From Gemmatimonadaceae bacterium (GTDB taxonomy: Bacteria > Gemmatimonadota > Gemmatimonadetes > Gemmatimonadales > Gemmatimonadaceae): 18,367 nucleotides of DNA. The notes under the pieces are model-generated. The model searched no databases and was not told where the DNA came from. It saw only the letters and a list, made by a program, of their open reading frames with translations. The position numbers and the translations under genes are program-made. Of this stretch, positions 1 through 8,578 are shown one piece after another. The stretch lies in assembly GCA_013816695.1 (NCBI GenBank), contig JACDDZ010000008.1, forward strand, positions 1 through 18,367, in the 5' to 3' direction. Each line of letters begins with the position of its first letter. Position 1 is the first letter of the stretch.

Positions 1-502
1 CCTGCATGAAACCCAGTCCCGACCGGGGAAGGGTATCCCGCCCATCAACGAAGGCGTGTACGACGGTGGCTGGAACTTTCTGGTACTCAGCGAGGTCCAA
101 CAGTGCGAAGAGGTGTTCGTCGATTGCGTGAACACCGCCCGAGCCGATGAGTCCCATGAGGTGCAGCGTTCCGCCGGTCGCTTTCACATGATCGCATGCA
201 TTTCGAAGCGCTGTATTGCGAAACAGGGAGCCATCAGCGATAGATGCTGAAATGCGAACCAGGTCCTGCATGACGACACGGCCCGCGCCTAGATTCAGGT
301 GTCCCACTTCGCTGTTTCCCATCTGACCGGATGGAAGACCGACGCGAACCCCGGATGCTTCAAGCAATGTTCTGGATCCGCGGTTCCAGAGTGCGTCCCA
401 GGTTGGAGTTGTTGCCAGAGCGATTGCGTTACCTTCGGTTTGAGGGTGGTAACCCCATCCGTCAAGAACGATAAGTGCAACCGGTAGTTTTTCGCGCCTC
501 AT
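1..502 (-). CDS. gpmI: 2,3-bisphosphoglycerate-independent phosphoglycerate mutase, N-terminal part (cut by window edge)
   Basis: Cofactor-independent phosphoglycerate mutase interconverts 3- and 2-phosphoglycerate in glycolysis and gluconeogenesis, in the cytoplasm, using two Mn ions and a phosphoserine intermediate. The minus strand is open from an ATG at 502 to base 1, giving 167 residues, about one third of the usual ~510. Visible family motifs are the metal-binding LDGWG (13-17, Asp14), the nucleophile motif MGNSEVGHLN (61-70, Ser64), GSGGVHA (120-126) and FVDGRD (151-156). A GGAAC stretch about 4 nt before the ATG may serve as ribosome binding site. The gene is divergent from the plus-strand gene at 530, leaving only 27 bp between the two starts, so promoters must overlap coding sequence. 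The 3' two thirds lie outside the window. The family assignment is very secure. Confidence 0.95.
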   Translation of the reverse strand, partial: MRREKLPVALIVLDGWGYHPQTEGNAIALATTPTWDALWNRGSRTLLEASGVRVGLPSGQMGNSEVGHLNLGAGRVVMQDLVRISASIADGSLFRNTALRNACDHVKATGGTLHLMGLIGSGGVHAIDEHLFALLDLAEYQKVPATVVHAFVDGRDTLPRSGLGFMQ

Positions 503-529
503 GAGTTCCAAATCTACGGGAGTAGGTAC

Positions 530-1192
530 ATGGCCGACCAGCAGCTTCAGTCCGACGAAGGGCGCAGATCAGCGGCTCGAGGAACGGCTGACAGGCGAAG
601 ATCCAGTTGGCGCGATTTCCGGAGAACCTATCCCGGATTCGTAAAGACTATTGCGATCGGCGTGATTGCAATGCTTGCCATCGATGGGTGGCTGTTCGCG
701 CAGCGCCTCAAGTACGACAGGGAGATCGACCGTCTTCGTGGAAGCATGACTACGGCGGAGCGGCAGAAGACCGATCTCATCGTGCAGTCGGAGCAGGATA
801 AGGTTCGCATGGCAATCGCGCTGGCGCGCCGCCAGGCGCAGGTCGACAAGAAGCTGCACCTGAGCATTTCGCTGGACAGCGCGCGAATGTATCTGGAACG
901 CGAGGGCGCGCTCCTACGAACGATTCCGGTTGCGATTGGAGCCGAAGGGAAAGTCGCTGCCGGATCTGATTCGATCCCCATGCCTGCGCCGAGGGGCGAG
1001 CGGACCATCGCCCAGTTCAATTCCAGTGAAATCGTCCTCGATGGTGGTACTGTAATATCTGCGGGCCAAGTGCCTGCAGCGGGGGATTCCGCGACGCGCG
1101 GCCTCCGGCCCGGTGAAGTCCGAATCAGTCAATCCGACATGACGGCAATTCTCCCGAACATCTCTGCGGGGATGAAGGTGTATTTCTACTAA
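530..1192 (+). CDS. Membrane-anchored, catalytically dead L,D-transpeptidase (YkuD)-like protein
   Basis: This 220-residue protein has a basic N-terminus, one membrane helix (about 38-57), a coiled-coil-like stretch (about 60-105) and a short beta-rich domain. By eye the domain aligns with the YkuD enzyme encoded next to it: [16 protein letters not shown] (111-126) matches [16 protein letters not shown], and APRGE (153-157) matches TPRGR. The last ~27 residues (GEVRIS...AGMKVYFY) match the catalytic end of the neighbour (GCVRMR...VGTPVFIY). In that alignment the nucleophile Cys is replaced by Glu196, and the HGT motif and some 60 residues of the domain are missing, so it should not be an active transpeptidase. 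A regulatory or scaffold role toward the neighbour is inference. A GGGAG-type ribosome binding site precedes the ATG. The stop overlaps the next start (TAATG), indicating coupled translation. Confidence 0.8.
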   Translation: MADQQLQSDEGRRSAARGTADRRRSSWRDFRRTYPGFVKTIAIGVIAMLAIDGWLFAQRLKYDREIDRLRGSMTTAERQKTDLIVQSEQDKVRMAIALARRQAQVDKKLHLSISLDSARMYLEREGALLRTIPVAIGAEGKVAAGSDSIPMPAPRGERTIAQFNSSEIVLDGGTVISAGQVPAAGDSATRGLRPGEVRISQSDMTAILPNISAGMKVYFY

Positions 1193-2049
1193 TGCCTCTC
1201 AATCGATTTCTATCATATGGCGGAAAAACAGTCTGGGCGCTCCTGCTCGGATTCGTAGTAGCGTCGGCGCTGAGCACAACACTGCTCGCGAAGACCGCGG
1301 AGCTGCGCTACAAGCGCGACGTAAATCGCATGGTCTACAATGACAATCTCGGCGTCCTCAAGGAAGTCAAAGCGAAGATGGGAGAGACTTCGGACCGCCT
1401 CAACACGCTGCTTTCTGACACAACGTCGACGGTAGCCAACAGGGCATACATCGTCGTGAGCATTGAAGAGCACACGATCTGGTACAAGCAGGGTGATTCG
1501 GTGCTCTTTCAGGCAGGAGTTGCCACGGGCAGCGGAAAGAGCATGGTATCCGAGGCCGGGGGGCAACAGTACAAGTTCGACACTCCGCGCGGCCGGCTTG
1601 TGGTACAGGACAAGGAAGTGGACCCGGCGTGGGTTCCGCCGGATTGGCACTTCCTCGAGCAGTCGAGGAAGCGTGGACTCGGAATGGTGAAAATGGAGCG
1701 TGGGCAGAGCATCCAGACGTCGGACGGCGCAGTTGTGAGCGTGTCCGGTTCGGATGTCGTGAAGCGGTATCCGAATGGATCTACTGTCGCCTTGGCGGCG
1801 GAAGATGGGCGCGAAATCGTAGTAAATGGCAACATCATCGTGCCACCGTATGGCGTAAATCAGCGCCGGTATAAGGGTGTTCTGGGCACCCGACGCCTGG
1901 TTTTGGGTGATGGTTACGGGATTCACGGGACAAACCAGCCATCCTCGATTGGCCGTTCGGTGAGCCATGGTTGCGTACGGATGCGGAACGAGGATATCGA
2001 GAAGCTTTTCGAGATGGTTCCCGTCGGCACCCCGGTATTCATTTACTGA
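1192..2049 (+). CDS. L,D-transpeptidase (YkuD domain), membrane-anchored
   Basis: L,D-transpeptidases form 3-3 peptidoglycan crosslinks or attach proteins to peptidoglycan in the periplasm. This 285-residue protein has an N-terminal membrane helix (about 13-33), a short helical linker (40-80) and a YkuD domain from about 85 to the end. The catalytic signature is complete: HGTN (245-248) and SHGCVRM (258-264) with nucleophile Cys261. A segment of about 90 residues (150-240) lies between the TPRG strand and the HGT motif, longer than in the minimal fold. The start overlaps the stop of the upstream paralogue by one base, so the two proteins are probably made together. Which 3-3 crosslink or protein-attachment substrate it uses cannot be told from sequence. 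The C-terminus ends on the last strand (PVFIY), as is common for this fold. Confidence 0.92.
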   Translation: MPLNRFLSYGGKTVWALLLGFVVASALSTTLLAKTAELRYKRDVNRMVYNDNLGVLKEVKAKMGETSDRLNTLLSDTTSTVANRAYIVVSIEEHTIWYKQGDSVLFQAGVATGSGKSMVSEAGGQQYKFDTPRGRLVVQDKEVDPAWVPPDWHFLEQSRKRGLGMVKMERGQSIQTSDGAVVSVSGSDVVKRYPNGSTVALAAEDGREIVVNGNIIVPPYGVNQRRYKGVLGTRRLVLGDGYGIHGTNQPSSIGRSVSHGCVRMRNEDIEKLFEMVPVGTPVFIY

Positions 2050-2071
2050 CTATAAACAGATGGTCAAAAAT

Positions 2072-2105
2072 GACCTAAACCGCTTGGAGAATAGCGGTTT
2101 AGGTC
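2072..2105 (+). terminator. Perfect 13-bp hairpin between the L,D-transpeptidase and peptidase genes
   Basis: GACCTAAACCGCT (2072-2084) pairs perfectly with AGCGGTTTAGGTC (2093-2105) around an 8-nt loop. It begins 22 nt after the stop at 2049 and ends 15 nt before the ATG at 2121. No U-run follows, so it is not a textbook intrinsic terminator. It could be a partial terminator, an mRNA stabiliser for the upstream pair or a binding palindrome. Confidence 0.6.
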
Positions 2106-2120
2106 GTATCTTCCAAGGCT

Positions 2121-3155
2121 ATGCAGGACATCCCGCTCGAACGCCGAAATCCGTCACTTGGGGTCAACCACAAGCATCAGCCTCGCAGGCTGGTGACGCT
2201 GGTTGTTTTCCTGGGGGCCGCAATCGGAGCTGTGCAGTTTGCGACCCCGGTAATGGAGCGTCGGCCATTTGCCATGTTCATGGCCAGGCCGATCCCGCAG
2301 ACCGAGCCTTCGGCCGACGCTTTCGGGACGAGTGGCGAGGTCCTGCTCAAGTTTTCAATGCCGGGCCGCGAAGTTGAGTATCCGCTCGCCGTCCATGGTG
2401 ATCCGACAATGCTTTCGTATGAGTGGATCAGGCTTGGGAGTGAGCATGCTTCCACGCAGGCGCGTCCGCTTCGCGGCGACAAGGTCGTTTCGCCAACGGG
2501 CGCAGGTTTTTACCAGCTGAGACTCGTCCGCGGCGACGTTCGCCGGATTGTTGATGGTTTGACCCTCGCCGTGCTTGTGCCCTTCGATCGTAAGGAGGGT
2601 GGAATGCTGAACGGCTATCGCATTGGCACTTATCTGGGCGAGCGTCTCTCAGGGCGGCGCACACCGCCGGAAGGATTTCTGGAGATCACACAGGCCGATG
2701 TCGGTCTGCAGATCACGAAGCACCTGAAGGTCAGCGATTTCCTCACGCACGATTCGCAGGATGTGTGGCCGAAATACGCAGCTGTCAGCCCGCGCCTGCT
2801 CGACAAGCTGGAACTTGTGATCGCCGAGATTTCCAGCTGGAGGGGCAGTGACGTTCCGGTTACTCTCGACATGGACGTCCATTCCGGATTCCGTTCGCCT
2901 GACCACAACCGCCAGGTTCGCCGTGCAGCCCGTGACAGCCAGCACCAGTACGGTGATGCAGCCGACGTAACGATGGATGCAAATGGCGATGGACGCCTCA
3001 GTGTGATGGACAGCAAGATGGTCGGACTCGCGGTCGAGATCGTGGAGCTAAAGCACCCCGAGCTCGTAGGTGGTCTAGGCATGTACACAAGCCGTCGTTC
3101 CGGCTCGTATGTGCACATCGACGCGCGCGGTCAGCGCGTTCGCTGGCGCGGCTAA
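2121..3155 (+). CDS. Anchored M15-type zinc peptidase (D-Ala-D-Ala carboxypeptidase-like) with an EF-hand-like loop
   Basis: M15-family enzymes cleave peptidoglycan stem peptides in the periplasm. This 344-residue protein has a membrane helix near 23-41 (signal anchor), an uncharacterised beta-rich region (about 70-190) and a C-terminal peptidase domain (about 200-344). The peptidase domain carries HSGFRSPDHNRQV (254-266), the zinc-ligand motif HQYGDAAD (His275, Asp282) and the second ligand in YVHIDARG (His332). Between the zinc motifs lies DANGDGRLSVMD (286-297), which fits a calcium-binding EF-hand loop except for Asp rather than Glu at position 12. AAGG just before the ATG is a weak ribosome binding site. 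Its position behind two L,D-transpeptidase-type genes fits envelope remodelling. The family call is firm; substrate and calcium dependence are inference. Confidence 0.85.
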   Translation: MQDIPLERRNPSLGVNHKHQPRRLVTLVVFLGAAIGAVQFATPVMERRPFAMFMARPIPQTEPSADAFGTSGEVLLKFSMPGREVEYPLAVHGDPTMLSYEWIRLGSEHASTQARPLRGDKVVSPTGAGFYQLRLVRGDVRRIVDGLTLAVLVPFDRKEGGMLNGYRIGTYLGERLSGRRTPPEGFLEITQADVGLQITKHLKVSDFLTHDSQDVWPKYAAVSPRLLDKLELVIAEISSWRGSDVPVTLDMDVHSGFRSPDHNRQVRRAARDSQHQYGDAADVTMDANGDGRLSVMDSKMVGLAVEIVELKHPELVGGLGMYTSRRSGSYVHIDARGQRVRWRG

Positions 3156-3169
3156 GCAGCCCAACCGAA

Positions 3170-3182
3170 CCCCGGAGCGGGG
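3170..3182 (+). promoter_or_regulatory. Short GC hairpin enclosing the Shine-Dalgarno of the gene at 3186
   Basis: CCCCG (3170-3174), loop GAG, CGGGG (3178-3182) forms a five-pair GC stem that ends 3 nt before the ATG at 3186. The GGAG/GGGG bases that would serve as ribosome binding site lie inside the stem and loop, so initiation could be limited by this structure. Whether it folds in vivo is inference. Confidence 0.45.
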
Positions 3183-3185
3183 ACC

Positions 3186-3590
3186 ATGAACGACATTCTG
3201 CGTGAAAGACTGATTCGCAAGCTGGATTCGCTTCCGGACGAGCGCATCTATCAGATTTTCGACTACATCGACTTCCTTGAGTCGCGCTACGCTCAGCGTG
3301 TGTCGACTTCCCCCAACCGCCTCCAGCAGCTTGCCGAGGGTGTTGAAGACACGCTTAGGGCCGGAAAAGTGTCTGCAAATGCAGTCGCCGGAACGATGAG
3401 TATCGTGGGCAAGGCTGTAGGTGCGATCAACTCGGTCACTTCGGCTGGCAAGTCTGTTGCAACGGAGTTGGGCAATGTCGCGTCGGGGATCTTCTCCGAC
3501 CGGCCGGGACAGCAGCCGGGTTCGCCAGCTTCGGGTCAGCCCGATTCACTGACGATTCCGGCACCACCTCCGGGAGAGCAGCGCAAGTGA
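3186..3590 (+). CDS. Small hypothetical protein, helical N-terminus and Pro/Gly-rich tail
   Basis: This 134-residue protein is of unknown function. Residues 1-37 (LIRKLDSLPDERIYQIFDYI and following) are strongly helical and resemble, loosely, the short LPxE...DFIxFL motif of DUF2281-type proteins; I would not name it on that. The middle (about 45-105) is rich in Ala, Val, Gly and Ser, with alternating hydrophobic residues and no clear membrane helix. The last 30 residues are Pro/Gly/Ser-rich and probably disordered. The ATG follows a GGAGCGGGG stretch. Its stop overlaps the GTG of the next gene by 4 nt, so it is translated with the YkvA-like membrane protein and may work with it. Confidence 0.75.
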   Translation: MNDILRERLIRKLDSLPDERIYQIFDYIDFLESRYAQRVSTSPNRLQQLAEGVEDTLRAGKVSANAVAGTMSIVGKAVGAINSVTSAGKSVATELGNVASGIFSDRPGQQPGSPASGQPDSLTIPAPPPGEQRK

Positions 3591-4063
3591 GTCCACGCAC
3601 AGACCAAAAATCATCGGCCCCGCCTCGTCGCCGACGCAGGCCTGTAGAAACGGCATCCGCGGAACCGGTACTCGAACCCACGCCCCGCTTGGGCGCAAAA
3701 AAGACTGTCAGCAACACGCTGAAGCAGCTGCCTAATTTTTTCAGGCTGCTGTACGGTTTGATCACCGACAAGCGTGTGCAGCGGGTGGACAAGCTGATGG
3801 TAGCAGGTGCGATAGCCTACATCCTGCTCCCGATGGACCTGGTTCCCGACTTCATCCCCTTTCTCGGTGAAGTCGACGATCTCTTTGTGATCATCATGGC
3901 TGTGCAGCGTTTGATCAATAACGCGGGTCGTGGTGTGGTGGATGATCACTGGATGGGCGAGCCGGGTGAACTGTCGTCGCTCAATCTCCAGCAGATTCTG
4001 ATGGCATCCGCCTTCTTCCTCCCCCGTCGAGTGCGTCGAAGACTCCGGGCGATCGGACGATAG
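3587..4063 (+). CDS. YkvA/DUF1232 family membrane protein
   Basis: This 158-residue protein begins at a GTG that overlaps the preceding stop (GTGA). After a basic, Pro/Arg-rich N-terminus (1-35), the core is a DUF1232 domain at about 60-110. It has the hallmark run DKLMVAGAIAYILLPMDLVP followed by DFIPFLGEVDDLFVI, where a hydrophobic helix leads into the conserved LxPxDLxPDFIPxxGxxDD motif. A second hydrophobic segment lies near 140-150. The biochemical role of this widespread family is not established, so none is assigned. It is the last gene before a strong hairpin at 4067-4094. The motif makes the family call firm. Confidence 0.88.
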   Translation: MSPRTDQKSSAPPRRRRRPVETASAEPVLEPTPRLGAKKTVSNTLKQLPNFFRLLYGLITDKRVQRVDKLMVAGAIAYILLPMDLVPDFIPFLGEVDDLFVIIMAVQRLINNAGRGVVDDHWMGEPGELSSLNLQQILMASAFFLPRRVRRRLRAIGR

Positions 4064-4066
4064 ACA

Positions 4067-5701
<1,635 letters not shown>

Positions 5702-5737
5702 TTGCTTGACCAACTTCGTGCGCACCAACAACTTCTA

Positions 5738-5752
5738 GGAAGAAATTCTTCC
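5738..5752. repeat. Short palindrome between guaB and the permease gene
   Basis: GGAAGAA and TTCTTCC flank a single A, forming a 15-nt near-perfect palindrome centred at 5745, 26 nt before the permease ATG. It could be an operator, because one central base is too short for an RNA hairpin loop. The rest of 5702-5778 holds a TTGACC at 5706-5711 without a convincing -10 partner, and a GGAGA ribosome binding site before 5779. Confidence 0.35.
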
Positions 5753-5778
5753 TTCAGCACCGTTTTCGGAGAGTTCGA

Positions 5779-7245
5779 ATGGGTTTATGGACTAAGAAGA
5801 GCATCTCCGCCTTGCAGGCGGAAGCGGCTGCCGCCGATGAAAGTGGTCATGGACTGAGACGCGCACTGGGCGCACTCAATCTCACGACTCTTGGAATCGG
5901 CGCGATCATCGGAGCGGGAATTTTCGTTCTGACCGGTACCGCTGCTGCCAACTATGCAGGCCCCGCAATCGTGTACTCATTCATTCTTGCGGGCATGGCA
6001 TGTCTGTTTGCCGGACTTTGCTACGCCGAATTCGCATCGATGATTCCGATTGCCGGAAGCGCATACACATACGGCTACGCGACGCTCGGCGAATTCTTCG
6101 CATGGATCATTGGTTGGGATCTCATTCTCGAATACCTCTTCGGCGCGTCCACTGTTGCTGTGGGTTGGTCGGGATACTTCACCGCATTCATGGGTGAGCT
6201 CGGCATTCACATGCCTGCCGCGATGACGAACGCTCCATTCGCGTACGATGAAGCTCTTGGCTTCACGCAGACTGGCGCGACGATGAACCTGCCGGCCATG
6301 CTGCTCACGTTGCTCATGACGGGACTGCTGGTCATCGGCATCAAGGAGTCTGCACGTTTCAACAATGTCATCGTGATCGTGAAGCTTGCGATTGTGCTTC
6401 TCGTCATCGGCTTCGGCTTCATGTACGTGAACACGAACAACTGGCATCCTTTCGTGCCGCCCAACACGGGCGAAGCGGGACACTACGGTTGGAGTGGAAT
6501 TCTGCGGGGTGCGGGCGTGATCTTCTTCGCCTACATCGGATTCGATGCTGTTTCGACAGCGGCGCAGGAAGCGAAAAATCCGCAGCGCGACATGCCAATC
6601 GGTATTCTCGGCTCGCTTGCAATCTGCACCGTGCTTTACATCCTAATGTCGCTGGTAATGACGGGACTCGCTCCTTACCACACGCTGAATGTTCCGCACC
6701 CGGTGTTCGTTGCCATCGACTCGGCCGGGCCGGCACTCGCGTGGCTCAAACCGATCGTCAACATTGGAGCGATCGCGGGGCTTGCCTCCGTTGTGCTCGT
6801 CATGCTCATGGGGCAGCCGAGAATTTTCTACTCGATGTCGCGTGACGGACTGCTGCCGCCGGTCTTCGGAAAGGTGCACCCGAAGTATCGGACCCCTTAC
6901 GTCACGACGATTCTTACTGGAACTGTCGCGGCGATTGTCGCGGCACTCTTTCCGATTGGACTCCTTGGTGAGCTCGTCTCGATTGGTACCCTGTTCGCAT
7001 TCGTCATCGTGTGCGCCGGCGTCATAGTGCTCCGTTACAAGAGCCCGAACATCGCACGGCCATTCAGGACGCCGCTCGTTCCGCTTGTTCCGGGCCTTGG
7101 TGTGCTTACCTGTCTTTACCTGATGTACGGACTTCCCGGAGCAACCTGGGAGCGCCTGATCATCTGGATGATCATCGGTCTGGCGATCTACTTCCTGTAT
7201 GGGAAGCGGCATTCGAAGTTGGCGGCTCAGGAACGGGGTGGTTGA
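5779..7245 (+). CDS. APC-superfamily amino-acid permease (cationic amino-acid transporter-like)
   Basis: This is a cytoplasmic-membrane secondary transporter of 488 residues. After a ~28-residue soluble N-terminus, the first helix carries [15 protein letters not shown] (about 39-53), the substrate-binding signature of APC transporters. About twelve hydrophobic helices follow to residue ~478. The second signature, [21 protein letters not shown] (about 250-270), and [20 protein letters not shown] (about 92-111) point to the CAT/YfnA-YhdG subgroup, known for cationic or branched amino acids; the exact substrate cannot be read. A GGAGA stretch lies about 7 nt before the ATG. The stop lies inside the start region of the DHH phosphoesterase gene, an 8-nt overlap, so they are probably cotranscribed, although their functions have no obvious link. 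Confidence 0.93.
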   Translation: MGLWTKKSISALQAEAAAADESGHGLRRALGALNLTTLGIGAIIGAGIFVLTGTAAANYAGPAIVYSFILAGMACLFAGLCYAEFASMIPIAGSAYTYGYATLGEFFAWIIGWDLILEYLFGASTVAVGWSGYFTAFMGELGIHMPAAMTNAPFAYDEALGFTQTGATMNLPAMLLTLLMTGLLVIGIKESARFNNVIVIVKLAIVLLVIGFGFMYVNTNNWHPFVPPNTGEAGHYGWSGILRGAGVIFFAYIGFDAVSTAAQEAKNPQRDMPIGILGSLAICTVLYILMSLVMTGLAPYHTLNVPHPVFVAIDSAGPALAWLKPIVNIGAIAGLASVVLVMLMGQPRIFYSMSRDGLLPPVFGKVHPKYRTPYVTTILTGTVAAIVAALFPIGLLGELVSIGTLFAFVIVCAGVIVLRYKSPNIARPFRTPLVPLVPGLGVLTCLYLMYGLPGATWERLIIWMIIGLAIYFLYGKRHSKLAAQERGG

Positions 7246-8254
7246 TCTTCTAACTGTCCCGCAACACCGCAAAGAGTCCATAGAGCGTCTCGCGCGGGAG
7301 TTCCGCGCGGGGCGCTCTGTTGCAATCTCCACCCACATCAACTCGGATGGAGACGGGTGCGGCTCCGAGGCCGCACTCGCGCGGTTGCTCACGCAGCTCG
7401 GCCTCAAGCCGTACATCGTCAACCCCACGCCATGGCCGGAAACCTTTTCCTTCCTGCTCGGAGAGGATGTAAACGATCGCTCGCGCGAGGGTGGGAAGGC
7501 GCTGGCGGCAGCGGACATGCTGCTCGTCGTGGACATCAGCGACGTAAAGCGACTGGGGACGCTTGGCGACACCGTAAGACAGTTCAAGGGCCCCGTGCTC
7601 GTCATCGACCACCACCTTCCGAGCGACGAGCCTCCGGGATCGGAGATGCTTGCCGATACAACCGCCTGCGCGACGGGCGAACTGGTCTACGACTTCGCAA
7701 CTGTGCTGGGCCTGCAAATCACTCCCGAAATCGCCAACGCGCTCTACGTAGCGGTGCTCACCGACACAGGTGGATTCCGTTTCAGCAACACGACCGCGCG
7801 TGCCCTCGCCGTCGCCTCGCAGCTTATTGCTGCCGGCGTCGAGCCCGAGGAGATGTACAGGCGCCTGTACGCGTCCATACCGCTTGGCCGCCTGCATCTG
7901 CTCCGGGACGCACTCGCCACACTGCAGGTCGATGCAGAATACGGACTGTCCTGGATATCGGTTCCGGCGGGTGCCACGGAGCAGTACGGATTGAAGAGCG
8001 AGGACATTGAGGGAATCGCAGAGCATCCGCGATCCATTGGCGGCACTCGCATGGCAGTTTTCTTTCGCGACCTCGGGCATGGCAAGGTCAAGATCTCCTT
8101 CCGGAGTACCGGGAGCATCGACGTAAACCGTTTCGCGAAGCAGTATGGTGGAGGTGGGCACCAGAGAGCCGCAGGCGCACTGGTTCCGGGTACGCTCGAG
8201 GAAGTGCAGCACGACGTAATAGCGAAAGCCAGGGAGTTCCTGCGAACTGCTTAG
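7238..8254 (+). CDS. DHH/DHHA1 phosphoesterase, NrnA-like (nanoRNase / pAp phosphatase)
   Basis: NrnA-type enzymes degrade 2-5-mer RNAs and dephosphorylate 3'-phosphoadenosine 5'-phosphate in the cytoplasm, using two Mn ions. From the GTG at 7238 the protein has 338 residues. Metal motifs are THINSDGDG (32-40), VVDISD (87-92), IDHH (113-116) and [11 protein letters not shown] (165-175). The DHHA1 substrate-binding motif [10 protein letters not shown] lies at 294-303. The ATG at 7199 would add 13 residues without family resemblance and sits deep inside the permease gene. The GTG has AGGAACGGG directly upstream and overlaps the permease stop by 8 nt, so I chose it. Length and motif order match NrnA. 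The preferred substrate is not decidable here. Confidence 0.92.
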   Translation: MVDLLTVPQHRKESIERLAREFRAGRSVAISTHINSDGDGCGSEAALARLLTQLGLKPYIVNPTPWPETFSFLLGEDVNDRSREGGKALAAADMLLVVDISDVKRLGTLGDTVRQFKGPVLVIDHHLPSDEPPGSEMLADTTACATGELVYDFATVLGLQITPEIANALYVAVLTDTGGFRFSNTTARALAVASQLIAAGVEPEEMYRRLYASIPLGRLHLLRDALATLQVDAEYGLSWISVPAGATEQYGLKSEDIEGIAEHPRSIGGTRMAVFFRDLGHGKVKISFRSTGSIDVNRFAKQYGGGGHQRAAGALVPGTLEEVQHDVIAKAREFLRTA

Positions 8255-8281
8255 CATCCAACTCGGTGACCGCGCAGCGAT

Positions 8282-8287
8282 TAACTT
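8282..8287 (+). promoter_or_regulatory. Possible -10 box immediately before the NifU-like gene
   Basis: TAACTT (8282-8287) fits TAnnnT and lies 6 nt before the ATG at 8294. No Shine-Dalgarno is visible between 8255 and 8293, so a leaderless transcript is possible. No good -35 element is found at 16-18 nt spacing, so support is weak. Confidence 0.25.
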
Positions 8288-8293
8288 GCACTC

Positions 8294-8578
8294 ATGGTTT
8301 TACTGAAGCGTCGCCGCGGGCGGCCAAACGAAAAAGTTCAGCAGGAAATTCGCAAGGCGCTGGATGTGATTCGCCCCATTCTCCGAATTGAAGAGTGTTC
8401 GCTAACGCTCGCAAGTTTTGATGCGGAGTCCGGGACTGCAACGCTGAGCACAAAAGGGGGATGTCCCGAGTGCGATCTTTCGGTCGCCACATTCCAGCAG
8501 GGAATAGAAACCCAGCTTAAGCTGCGCATTCCCGAGATAAGCAGTGTTCGCCTGATTACTGGGGCCAAAACACAATGA
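8294..8578 (+). CDS. NifU C-terminal-domain-like Fe-S scaffold protein
   Basis: This 94-residue protein resembles the stand-alone NifU C-terminal domain that binds and hands over [4Fe-4S] clusters. It has IRPILR (about 26-31), the beta strands to residue ~54, the ligand motif GGCPECDLS (Cys57, Cys60, a CxxC), then QGIETQLKLRIPEISSVRLI (about 69-88), matching the IExxLxxxIPExxxV ending of the family. The usual GGD in the first strand is replaced by EECS. The N-terminus is basic (LKRRRGR). The stop overlaps the mrp start (ATGA), and a scaffold joined to a cluster-carrier ATPase makes biological sense. It could also be a repair or stress Nfu protein. Confidence 0.82.
   Translation: MVLLKRRRGRPNEKVQQEIRKALDVIRPILRIEECSLTLASFDAESGTATLSTKGGCPECDLSVATFQQGIETQLKLRIPEISSVRLITGAKTQ

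Noticed and set aside
1213..1968. 251-codon minus-strand open frame opposite the L,D-transpeptidase
   Set aside because: The transpeptidase has a complete catalytic signature. The antisense translation resembles nothing.
5706..5739. TTGACC and a downstream AT-rich hexamer as promoter for the permease
   Set aside because: With 16-19 nt spacing no hexamer fits a -10 box, and the nearest candidate (TTCTAG) is 22 nt away.
6643..7605. 320-codon minus-strand open frame spanning the permease/phosphoesterase junction
   Set aside because: It is antisense to two well-supported genes, with low-complexity Arg/Ser/His-rich translation typical of a shadow frame.
7250..8257. 335-codon minus-strand open frame opposite the NrnA-like gene
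   Set aside because: The plus strand has all family motifs. The antisense frame is a codon-bias shadow with no recognisable domain.
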